Counted from the stretch's first letter, positions 1 through 6,225 are shown. The stretch: DNA of 6,831 bases from Treponema sp. (GCA_020216655.1 JAIWNU010000201.1:1-6831); one strand, 5' to 3'. The notes: generated by a model from the sequence alone, not told the origin. Made by a program: numbers and translations.

Positions 1-119
1 AATATGGAATCTTTTCCCAGGTTCCAGCCAATCCAGAGATCCGACTCTCCTTCGGAAATCGTAATGGACCTGAAGCGGCCGCGCCCCATGGTTTCGCGGT
101 AAAAACGATGGCGGTACAG
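1..119 (-). CDS. UPF0280 / COG2122 family protein, N-terminal part (cut by window edge)
   Basis: The frame after the ferredoxin gene reads LYRHRFYRETMGRGRF and then RSITISEGESDLWIGW, and stays open to the window edge. This matches what I recall of the UPF0280 N-terminus (Y-x-x-R-x-Y-R, then an E-S/T-D-L segment). Known for the family: the Methanosarcina member MA1715 supports efficient sulfide assimilation in the homocysteine route, which fits the two genes upstream. The biochemical activity is not established. The start is unresolved. The conserved YRHRFYR segment lies before the first in-frame ATG (89..87), and no GTG precedes it. The candidates are CTG at 119..117, 10 nt after a GGAG (133..130), or TTG at 164..162 inside the ferredoxin gene. 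I used the CTG. About 39 residues are visible. Family call fairly sure, start unsure. Confidence 0.72.
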   Translation of the reverse strand, partial: MYRHRFYRETMGRGRFRSITISEGESDLWIGWNLGKDSI

Positions 120-124
120 GGCGC

Positions 125-538
125 TTATTCTCCAAAGTCCAGGGCAAAGCAGCCCATGGGACAAGCTTTGACACAGCCGCCGCAGGCAATACACTTGTCT
201 CGGTCTACTACCAGTTTCCAGCTTGTTCTATCCATGGTAATGGCGCCTGAAAAACAGACCCCGGAACAGCCGCCACAATCGATACAGCGCTCTTCGTTCC
301 AGCTTAAACGTTTGGCCACATTTACCCAGGTTACGCCGATGGAGTCGAGCCATGCGAGGGCTGAATCAAGCTTAGCTTCGTTTTCAGCATCCAGTTCTAC
401 CAGGAGATTCCCTTCTTGGCCGGGGGAAATTTCGGCCCGCAAAATGTTTACCCGGATATCAAAGTCTTTTGTAAGTTTCCAGAGTATCGGTTCAGAAACG
501 GTTTCTGCCGAATAGCCTAACACATATTTACCAGCCAT
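125..538 (-). CDS. NIL-domain 2x[4Fe-4S] ferredoxin, iron-sulfur subunit of L-aspartate-semialdehyde sulfurtransferase
   Basis: A 137-residue protein with two parts. Residues 1-75 resemble the NIL ligand-binding domain (RVNILRAEISP and then GNLLVELDAE). Residues 81-135 carry two ferredoxin motifs: C85-x2-C88-x2-C91-x3-C95, and C116-x2-C119-x2-C122-x3-C126-P. An extra Cys130 follows the second. Family knowledge: the homologue MA1822 of Methanosarcina works with the COG1900 protein MA1821 in making homocysteine from aspartate semialdehyde and sulfide, presumably as the electron donor for reducing a sulfur intermediate. Its ATG shares one base with the TAA of the COG1900 gene (TAATG at 540-536), so the two are probably translationally coupled. 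A GGAGGG (548..543) lies 4 nt before the start. No signal peptide or membrane segment; cytoplasmic. A generic ferredoxin role is the only alternative, and the context argues against it. Confidence 0.93.
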   Translation of the reverse strand: MAGKYVLGYSAETVSEPILWKLTKDFDIRVNILRAEISPGQEGNLLVELDAENEAKLDSALAWLDSIGVTWVNVAKRLSWNEERCIDCGGCSGVCFSGAITMDRTSWKLVVDRDKCIACGGCVKACPMGCFALDFGE

Positions 539-1704
539 TATGCCCTCCGGTCCCGAATGATAGAAAGTCCCTGTACGCGGCTCTGTTCAGGCAGGAGCCG
601 TGCCGGAGGCGTCAGGGGGAACTGGCCCTTGAGGACCAGGTCTTTTAGGGTTTCTGCCAGGAGCCGGGCCCGGCGGTAACTGGAAAGGGGGGCTGTACGC
701 ACCTTTTTGCCCCTCAGCTCGATGCTGCCCGACATGAGATCCCGGTAATTGACCCGTGCCAGGGCTGGGTGCCCGTCTATGCCGTAGTCGCAGAGGCTTG
801 TCTCGATATCCTCATTACGGATCATGACCCGGTAGGCCATATCTTCGTCCAGGACCGGAATGGCAAAACCGACTCCCACATACATGGTAACCCCGTATCT
901 TTCGTAATAGCCCGCCCGTATCCAATCGGCGGACATTTCCTTGGCGTTGCCCACCAGCATGAGGGTCCTGGCGTTAGAAAGGGGAATGCCATGATCATTG
1001 ACCGGTTTTTCCGTATTGAACTGGGTGCCGTTCCATGCCACCGAACCTACCGCTCCGCCCAAAAATACTGGAGATCCAATACCGATAGTTCTCAGGTACG
1101 GGTCATTGAGGAGGGGCGAGAGACAGCCTGAGGTGGAGTAATTTACGTTCATGAATGAGGGAAGGAGGGTCCCCATATAGGTATACAGGGTCTTATGGGT
1201 TGAGTTTGTGGCCGCAGGATAGTTCTGGTAGGCGTTCCGCGGGTTAGTGAGGATCATTTCGTTGACCCGGTCTTTATGGATAAAGGTGGCTATGTCTTTC
1301 CTGGGATAGCAGTCGGTGCCTTTGGCATGGGCTTCCAGGTAGACTTCTTCGCCACGGATAAGTTTTTCGATGATATGGGCTCCACCAAAGCGGCCATCGT
1401 CGGGGCGGGTTTCGGTGGCTCCGATATAGGCATCTACCGCGGCTACTCCGCCGAATACGGGTACCCCGTCCAGCGTGATATGTTCCATACGAATGGGAGG
1501 TTCAGGATGCCCAAAATTGATGAACATTCCAGAGGAGCACATGGCTCCAAAGGTCCCGGTGGTCACCACGTCTACTTTTTGTGCCACCTCCCGGGGACTC
1601 TCTGTTTTGGCCAGTTCAGCGGTCTCCTCCGCGGTCAGTACCACTGCTTTTCCCGCTGCAAGGCGCTGGTTAATTTCATCCCAGCTTTTTTTTATTTCCC
1701 CCAT
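538..1704 (-). CDS. COG1900 / DUF39 homocysteine biosynthesis protein (L-aspartate-semialdehyde sulfurtransferase, catalytic subunit)
   Basis: A 388-residue cytoplasmic protein of the DUF39 family, recognised from the segment TTGTFGAMCSSGMFINFGH (48-66), the TDCYPRKD segment (130-137) and the TSGCLSPLLNDP segment (191-202). In methanogens this family makes homocysteine from aspartate semialdehyde and sulfide through protein persulfide chemistry. The two cysteines known to matter there appear to correspond to Cys56 and Cys132 here. Cys194 is a third cysteine in a conserved-looking loop. The C-terminal CBS pair found in some members such as MJ0100 is absent; the protein ends shortly after the catalytic domain. 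The ATG is 4 nt after the stop of the aspartate kinase gene, with only a run of G as a ribosome site, so translation is probably coupled. A run of eight A covers codons 4-7. Function strong by family and by the adjoining NIL-ferredoxin. Confidence 0.93.
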   Translation of the reverse strand: MGEIKKSWDEINQRLAAGKAVVLTAEETAELAKTESPREVAQKVDVVTTGTFGAMCSSGMFINFGHPEPPIRMEHITLDGVPVFGGVAAVDAYIGATETRPDDGRFGGAHIIEKLIRGEEVYLEAHAKGTDCYPRKDIATFIHKDRVNEMILTNPRNAYQNYPAATNSTHKTLYTYMGTLLPSFMNVNYSTSGCLSPLLNDPYLRTIGIGSPVFLGGAVGSVAWNGTQFNTEKPVNDHGIPLSNARTLMLVGNAKEMSADWIRAGYYERYGVTMYVGVGFAIPVLDEDMAYRVMIRNEDIETSLCDYGIDGHPALARVNYRDLMSGSIELRGKKVRTAPLSSYRRARLLAETLKDLVLKGQFPLTPPARLLPEQSRVQGLSIIRDRRA

Positions 1705-1708
1705 GCTG

Positions 1709-3079
1709 TTACCCCCGATGTATGGTCTCGTGAATGGCCCTCAGGGCCTTCGCTTTGTCTTCTTTCTTTACAATGACGTACATTGCAACAGGACTGGCTC
1801 CCGCCTGGGTAAGGAGTACATTGATACCTCCTTCTGCGAGAGCGCCGAATACTTGGGATGCAAGCCCCGGCGTATGACGCAGTCCGTCTCCCACCGCAGC
1901 AATAATGGCGATGTCTTCAAAGTGCTCCACCGCCACCACCGACGGCACCGATTCGGAGCGCAGCACCGCCAGTGCCCGTGAAAGGTCCTTTTTACGGAAC
2001 AATAGGTTGATGCTTGTCTGGCTCGTAATGACGCTGCTGATGTTAATACCCGCCGCATCGAGCCCCGCGGTGGCCCGGGCCAAAATACCGGGCCGGCTTC
2101 CTACGCCGGGACCTTCGAGCCGCACAATGCCAATGTCCTCTGTGGCGGCTACGCTTTTAAGGCTTGGTTTCCCCTGTTTCGTCGGGCCTACCAGGGTGTA
2201 GGGCTCGATATTTCCATCAAACTGTTCCACATTCATGACCCGAATGGGGATTTGGTCCTGCTCAAGGGGTTCCACGGTCCGAGGATGGAGCACCTTGGCC
2301 CCGAAATAGGATAGTTCTGCTGCCTCTTCATAGCTTACAAAGGGTATAGTCCGGGAATCCGGGATAATCCGCGGATCCCCCGACAAGAAGCCGTCCACAT
2401 CCTTCCAGAGGTCAAGGCTTTCTGCGTGAATGGAACGGGCAATGACAGCGGCGGTATAATCTGAGCCGCCTCGGCCAAAAATGGCGATTTTGCCTTCCCG
2501 GGTAAGGCCGTAAAAACCTGGTATGACCGGGGTAATATCAGGGGTAAGTATTGATGGCAGTCTTTGGGCGCAGGCTGAAAGGTCCGCCGCGGCGTTTCCG
2601 AAGGCCCCGTCGGTAAGGAGCCCCATGGTTTCGGGCAGTATTTCCTGGGCAGGAAGCCCCGCCTTGCGGAGTACCGCTGCCACAATTGGGGCGGAAAGAC
2701 GCTCTCCAGTGGAGACAATCTGGTCCTGGGTAAAATCGGGAACCGCACCGATATAATGTATGCCTACGAGCAGCTTTTTAAGCTGCTCAAGCCGTTCCTG
2801 CAGTACTGCCCGGACCGAATTGCGTTCCGCTTCTGATTCTATATGAAGCTTCAGGGCTGTTTCATGAATTTCTTTAAGATCCGAACAGAGCGCATCTGGA
2901 GCTTTTTCGGAAAGTATTGCCTCATCGATGCCCCGGATAAGAGCGTCGGTTACGCCTGAAAAGGCGCTCACCACCACTACAAGCGGTGTTTGGTATGCGG
3001 CTGCCACCTGGGCTGACCGCTCAATATCTGCGGGGCTCTTCAGGTTTGAACCGCCGAATTTTACTACAATCTGGGCCAT
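1709..3079 (-). CDS. lysC: Aspartate kinase (monofunctional, two C-terminal ACT domains)
   Basis: A 456-residue aspartokinase, which phosphorylates L-aspartate to 4-aspartyl phosphate, the first step toward aspartate semialdehyde. The amino-acid kinase domain (1-295) shows KFGGSNL (7-13), STGERLSA (123-130), FGRGGSDYTA (201-210), DVDGFLSGDPR (227-237) and AKVLHPRT (261-268). Two ACT domains follow, at about 316-375 (GPGVGSRPGILARA, then SSVITSQTSINLLF) and about 388-450 (AAVGDGLRHTPGLASQVF). The length and the long insert after residue 50 resemble the LysC/ThrA class rather than the shorter Gram-positive class, so lysC is a family-based symbol. The ATG follows directly from the conserved IVVKFGG. 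It lies 52 nt after the stop of the fusion gene, has no clear Shine-Dalgarno, and falls inside a 34-bp palindrome. Placement directly before COG1900 suggests it supplies homocysteine synthesis. Which amino acid inhibits it cannot be read from the sequence. Confidence 0.95.
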   Translation of the reverse strand: MAQIVVKFGGSNLKSPADIERSAQVAAAYQTPLVVVVSAFSGVTDALIRGIDEAILSEKAPDALCSDLKEIHETALKLHIESEAERNSVRAVLQERLEQLKKLLVGIHYIGAVPDFTQDQIVSTGERLSAPIVAAVLRKAGLPAQEILPETMGLLTDGAFGNAAADLSACAQRLPSILTPDITPVIPGFYGLTREGKIAIFGRGGSDYTAAVIARSIHAESLDLWKDVDGFLSGDPRIIPDSRTIPFVSYEEAAELSYFGAKVLHPRTVEPLEQDQIPIRVMNVEQFDGNIEPYTLVGPTKQGKPSLKSVAATEDIGIVRLEGPGVGSRPGILARATAGLDAAGINISSVITSQTSINLLFRKKDLSRALAVLRSESVPSVVAVEHFEDIAIIAAVGDGLRHTPGLASQVFGALAEGGINVLLTQAGASPVAMYVIVKKEDKAKALRAIHETIHRG

Positions 3080-3106
3080 AGCTCAGGTATACCTGAACTA
3101 TGGCCC
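3073..3106. promoter_or_regulatory. 34-bp near-perfect palindrome over the aspartate kinase start codon
   Basis: The arms GGGCCATAG (3073-3081) and CTATGGCCC (3098-3106) flank a perfect 14-bp palindrome TCAGGTATACCTGA (3083-3096). All share one centre, and only the pair 3082/3097 mismatches, giving 16 of 17 pairs. In the minus-strand mRNA this could form a stem closed by a TATA loop that buries the ATG (3079..3077) and the bases before it. No U-run follows on either strand, so an intrinsic terminator is unlikely. It could be a translational control hairpin or a protein-binding dyad. The structure is seen directly; the role is inference. Confidence 0.75.
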
Positions 3107-3131
3107 CTTGTTCAATCGCGCAAAAACCTTT

Positions 3132-5723
3132 TTATATGAACAGGTTTACCTTTGCCTCCGATGCGGCTTCCATATAGGTAGCTACACCGCCAATTTCAAC
3201 ACCATCAATGAGTTCTTCCTTGGCGACTCCCATGATATCCATAGACATCTGGCAGGCTACCATGCGGACTCCTGCGGTTCGGGCGGCCTGTATCATCTGT
3301 TCCAGCTGGTCCACCTGCTTTGCCTTCATGCGGGATTTCATCATGAGGGGACCCATGCCGGCGAAGTTCATTTTGGACAGTGCGAGCTGGCCTGCATGCT
3401 TGGGCAGCATCATTCCGAACATTTTGCCCATGAAATCCTTAGCCACATGGGGCTTTTCCTTTCTCATGATGACCGAGAGGCCCCAGAAGGTAAAGAACAT
3501 GGTGACCTTTTTGCCTACCGCAGCGGCTCCGTTAGCTAAAACAAAGGATGCCAAAGCTTTGTCAAAATCGTTTGAGAAGACGATAAGGCTTGCCGCGTCT
3601 GTGCCGGTAGAAACCATCCGTACTCCAGCTCCTGCGGCGGCAGGCCCTGCGGCCTGGGCAGCGGAGATAAGCCGTGACTGGAAAGTGGTTTTTTCGATGA
3701 CCGCCTCTATCCTGCCTCCTGAATGTTCTAGGCTAACAAGGAGATTCCCCGTCAGTTTTGCCCAGGATTGCACATCCCGGGCAAAGCCCGGATCGGTAGC
3801 CGATACAAGGATCCTCGTTCCTTCTTCGGCCTTGTCCATTTCGGTTTTTAGCCGCATGATAGGCCCAGGGCACTGGAGACCGCAGGCATCCACAAGAATG
3901 GTTTTCCCCGATCCGCCCTTGGCTATTCCTTCGGGTACTCCCGTGCCTTCCCCATAGGTTACCGTACGGTCTGCCATGGCTTTGGCGAGATTCGGTTCTG
4001 CAAAGGTAGCCTTGGGCTTCCAGTCCTTTAGGGCTCCCGGATTGTCCTGTTTTTCCACCGCTGCCGACCAGGTCTTAAAGCCTCCAGTCAAGTTGTAAAG
4101 GTCAGTCCAGCCGTTTTGGCGGAGTATCCGCTCGGCTAGATAACCCCGGAGGCCAACCCCGCAGTACACAAGGACCGTCCTGTCCTTGGGCACTTCATTG
4201 AGGCGGTTTCTGATTTCCGTATTTGGAATACAAACGGCATCGGGAATGGCTCCAAGCTCAAATTCTTCCCGGGTCCGTACATCAAGCACAAAGGCTCCCT
4301 TGGCTCGCAGTTCCTCGAACTGTTTCCAGGAAACCACCTTAGACCGGCCCTGCAGTATATTCTCTGCCACAAAACCTGCCATATTGACGGGGTCTTTAGC
4401 AGAAGAGAAGGGCGGAGCATAGACATGCTCAAATTCGCAGAGGTCCGCCACGGTGCCTTCTTTTCGTATAAGGGCGGATATAACATCGATGCGTTTTTCT
4501 ACACCGTCATAGCCCACCGCCTGTGCTCCGAGGATGCGGGTGCTTTGGGGATCAAAGATGACCTTGAGGGTAAGGGGCACCGCATTGGGGTAATAGCTTG
4601 CGTGGTTGTTGGGGTGAATAATAACGGAAACACAGGGTTTACCGATTCTGGCGAGAACCTTTTCATTTAGGCCCGTAGAAGCCACAGTGAGGTCAAAGAC
4701 TTTTGCGGCAGCCGTGCCGAGGGAACCCTTCCATGCAGGAACCTTATCATCGCCGAATACTATGGCATCCGCCACAAGCCGGCCCTGTTTGTTGGCGGGG
4801 CCTGCGAGGGGAGTAATGCCCACTTCGTTGCTTAAAGGATTGCGGAAGGCGATGGCATCCCCCACCGCGCGAATAGCGGGATCGGAGGTACGGAAATGTT
4901 CATCAACCAAAATCGCTCCTGCTCCGGGTTTCCCCTGGGGAATCGTTTCCAGACCTGCATCCCGGGCAATTTTAGTGTCCGGCCGGACACCGACGGAGAA
5001 TATGACCACATCGGTGGGAACCTCGTCTCCGGAAGCGAGTTTAACAAAAATTCGGCTTCCCCGTTTTTCAAAGGCTGAAACACCATCCTTAAGGCGGAGT
5101 TCGATATCCTTATCCCGCAGGTGCCGGTGAACCAGGGCGGCCATTTCAAAATCGATAGGGGCCATGACCTGGTCAAGAGCTTCGATGATGGTGACAGCCA
5201 TGCCCCGGTGGGCCAGATTTTCTGCCATCTCAAGGCCAATAAAGCCGCCGCCAACGACAACCGCCCGTTCGGGCCGCCTCATATCAAGCCAGCTTTTTAT
5301 ATTGTCCACATCGGGTACGGATCTAAGGGTAAAAATGCCTTCCAAATCCAGTCCTGGTATGGGAGGCCGGACCGGTTCAGCGCCGGGAGAAAGGACCAAG
5401 GTGTCATATGATTCGGTGTAGGTTTTACCAGTTTTTCGTTCCAAAAGCGTCACAGTTTTTGCAGAACGGTCTATGGATGTGGCTTCGGTAGCAATACGAA
5501 CATCGACTTTGAGGGTCTGGTTGAATTTTTCCGGGGTCATGACAAAGAGTTTTTCCCGTTCTGATATGACACCTCCTGTATAGTAGGGAAGGCCGCAGTT
5601 GGCATAGGAAATGTAATCTCCCCGCTCAACAAGAATAATTTCCGCATGCTCGTCGTTGCGGCGTAGTCTTGCTGCAGTTGTCGCCCCGCCGGCAACGCCG
5701 CCGATAATAATGTATTTCGCCAT
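3132..5723 (-). CDS. Four-module sulfur-transfer fusion: CoA-disulfide reductase - rhodanese - TusA - DsrE2
   Basis: An 863-residue cytoplasmic protein. Residues 1-455 are an FAD/NAD(P)H disulfide reductase of the CoA-disulfide reductase/persulfide reductase class: the FAD site is IIGGVAGGATTAARL (6-20), the single redox Cys43 sits in SYANCGLPYY, the NAD(P)H site is VVVGGGFIGLEMAE (155-168), and YAPPFSSAKDP (435-445) is typical of the class. Residues 465-555 are a rhodanese with the loop C521-GVGLR. Residues 607-680 are TusA-like with CGLQCPGP, Cys618 being the carrier cysteine. Residues 700-863 are DsrE2-like (FFTFWGL at 743-749; Cys824 in VACQMSMDIMG). All four expected sulfur-handling cysteines are present. 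Related two-domain enzymes reduce CoA disulfide or CoA/glutathione persulfides. An AAGGAG (5735..5730) 6 nt upstream fixes the start. Inference: it handles persulfide sulfur for the downstream homocysteine enzymes. Its exact substrate cannot be read from sequence. Confidence 0.93.
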   Translation of the reverse strand: MAKYIIIGGVAGGATTAARLRRNDEHAEIILVERGDYISYANCGLPYYTGGVISEREKLFVMTPEKFNQTLKVDVRIATEATSIDRSAKTVTLLERKTGKTYTESYDTLVLSPGAEPVRPPIPGLDLEGIFTLRSVPDVDNIKSWLDMRRPERAVVVGGGFIGLEMAENLAHRGMAVTIIEALDQVMAPIDFEMAALVHRHLRDKDIELRLKDGVSAFEKRGSRIFVKLASGDEVPTDVVIFSVGVRPDTKIARDAGLETIPQGKPGAGAILVDEHFRTSDPAIRAVGDAIAFRNPLSNEVGITPLAGPANKQGRLVADAIVFGDDKVPAWKGSLGTAAAKVFDLTVASTGLNEKVLARIGKPCVSVIIHPNNHASYYPNAVPLTLKVIFDPQSTRILGAQAVGYDGVEKRIDVISALIRKEGTVADLCEFEHVYAPPFSSAKDPVNMAGFVAENILQGRSKVVSWKQFEELRAKGAFVLDVRTREEFELGAIPDAVCIPNTEIRNRLNEVPKDRTVLVYCGVGLRGYLAERILRQNGWTDLYNLTGGFKTWSAAVEKQDNPGALKDWKPKATFAEPNLAKAMADRTVTYGEGTGVPEGIAKGGSGKTILVDACGLQCPGPIMRLKTEMDKAEEGTRILVSATDPGFARDVQSWAKLTGNLLVSLEHSGGRIEAVIEKTTFQSRLISAAQAAGPAAAGAGVRMVSTGTDAASLIVFSNDFDKALASFVLANGAAAVGKKVTMFFTFWGLSVIMRKEKPHVAKDFMGKMFGMMLPKHAGQLALSKMNFAGMGPLMMKSRMKAKQVDQLEQMIQAARTAGVRMVACQMSMDIMGVAKEELIDGVEIGGVATYMEAASEAKVNLFI

Positions 5724-5760
5724 GGTTTACTCCTTCTGTGGCGTTATGAATGACGCAGCT

Positions 5761-5782
5761 TCTAAAAACTTTCGTTTTTAGA
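5761..5782 (-). other. AT-rich hairpin over the 3' end and stop codon of the marR gene
   Basis: TCTAAAAAC (5761-5769) and GTTTTTAGA (5774-5782) are perfect 9-bp arms around a 4-nt loop. In the minus-strand RNA the loop reads GAAA, a stable GNRA-type tetraloop. The stem contains the TAG stop of the regulator gene. No U-run follows and the stem is AT-rich, so it is not a convincing terminator. It could act in mRNA processing or partial attenuation between the regulator and the fusion gene, or be chance. Confidence 0.45.
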
Positions 5783-6133
5783 GGTCCCCATAATAGATTC
5801 CAAAGCCGGAGGAATATCGATACCTTCGGTCTTCATGTGCAATACTATTTTTCTACCTTTTTCTGTTGGCTGGTTTTGCCAATGACGCCGATCCTCTCTG
5901 TTTTGTTTTCGCTCTAGGAGCCCCTTCCGTTCAAGGCTGGCGATAATCCGGGATAGCCGGGAAGGGGAGAGCCCCACATCATCAGCCAGATCGTGGGCAT
6001 AACGGCATCCTCCGTCGATGGCGCAGAGGACCATAGCCTCAGTTAAACTAACGTGGTAGGTCTCCTGTATGGCCTCTTCCAATTGGGTAATCGAGCGTAA
6101 AATATCTTTTAGGGCACATAATTGTCGGTGCAT
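5762..6133 (-). CDS. MarR-family transcriptional regulator
   Basis: A 123-residue winged-helix protein. A helical N-terminus (1-28) is followed by VSLTEAMVLCAIDGG (28-42), then the helix-turn-helix DLADDVGLSPSRLSRIIASLERKGLL (48-73), and the wing with ERKQNREDRRHWQNQPTEKGRKI (74-96), where the D-R-R and T-x-K-G elements are typical of MarR proteins. MarR proteins bind palindromic DNA as dimers and usually repress their own operon. A matching inverted repeat sits at 6147-6169. The protein has three cysteines (6, 37, 43); given the sulfur genes downstream, a thiol or persulfide sensor is possible but unproven. The gene opens the operon, 38 nt before the fusion gene. The ATG at 6133..6131 has no clear Shine-Dalgarno, so expression may be low. 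A role in regulating this operon is inferred from position and operator. Confidence 0.9.
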   Translation of the reverse strand: MHRQLCALKDILRSITQLEEAIQETYHVSLTEAMVLCAIDGGCRYAHDLADDVGLSPSRLSRIIASLERKGLLERKQNREDRRHWQNQPTEKGRKIVLHMKTEGIDIPPALESIMGTSKNESF

Positions 6134-6157
6134 AGTTGTTATGGTGAACAGTTGTTA
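6134..6157. repeat. Direct repeat AGTTGTTA, possible extra regulator half-site
   Basis: AGTTGTTA occurs at 6134-6141 and again at 6150-6157, 16 bp apart start to start. The second copy overlaps the left arm of the inverted repeat at 6147-6169, and the first ends right before the marR start codon. This would give the regulator a third half-site. It is a short repeat and may be chance. Confidence 0.4.
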
Positions 6158-6169
6158 GAGGCAACTGTT
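6147..6169. promoter_or_regulatory. Probable MarR operator (8-7-8 inverted repeat)
   Basis: AACAGTTG (6147-6154) and CAACTGTT (6162-6169) are perfect 8-bp arms with a 7-bp spacer. The length and symmetry fit a MarR dimer site. It lies just downstream of the predicted start of transcription from the 6180-6207 promoter and upstream of the marR ATG, so binding there would block the operon promoter. The repeat is seen directly; the assignment to this regulator is inference from position. Confidence 0.65.
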
Positions 6170-6179
6170 TTATATGGCA

Positions 6180-6207
6180 ATTATATGTATTTTTATCGAT
6201 ATGTCAA
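6180..6207 (-). promoter_or_regulatory. Sigma70-type promoter of the marR-sulfur operon
   Basis: On the minus strand TTGACA (6207..6202) and TATAAT (6185..6180) are both perfect consensus hexamers with a 16-nt spacer. Transcription would start near 6173, giving a leader of about 40 nt before the marR ATG. The putative operator at 6147-6169 follows immediately. This should be an intrinsically strong promoter, which fits control by a repressor. Confidence 0.82.
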
Positions 6208-6225
6208 GTGTGTATAGAGAATCGG

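Noticed and set aside
1276..1981. Overlapping plus-strand open frames opposite the COG1900 and aspartate kinase genes
   Set aside because: Shadows of the coding strand, with no domain signal.
3073..3106. Intrinsic terminator after the fusion gene
   Set aside because: The palindrome is strong, but no run of T follows it on either strand, and the start codon of the next gene is inside it.
2928..3539. Plus-strand open frame crossing the gap between the aspartate kinase and fusion genes
   Set aside because: Antisense to two well-supported genes, low-complexity composition and no family resemblance.
3208..3957. Long open frame on the plus strand (about 249 codons)
   Set aside because: It lies wholly antisense to the fusion gene, whose protein matches known domains throughout this stretch; the plus-strand translation shows no recognisable motif.
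5741..5756. Small inverted repeat GCGT-N8-ACGC upstream of the fusion gene
   Set aside because: Only 4-bp arms; expected by chance.
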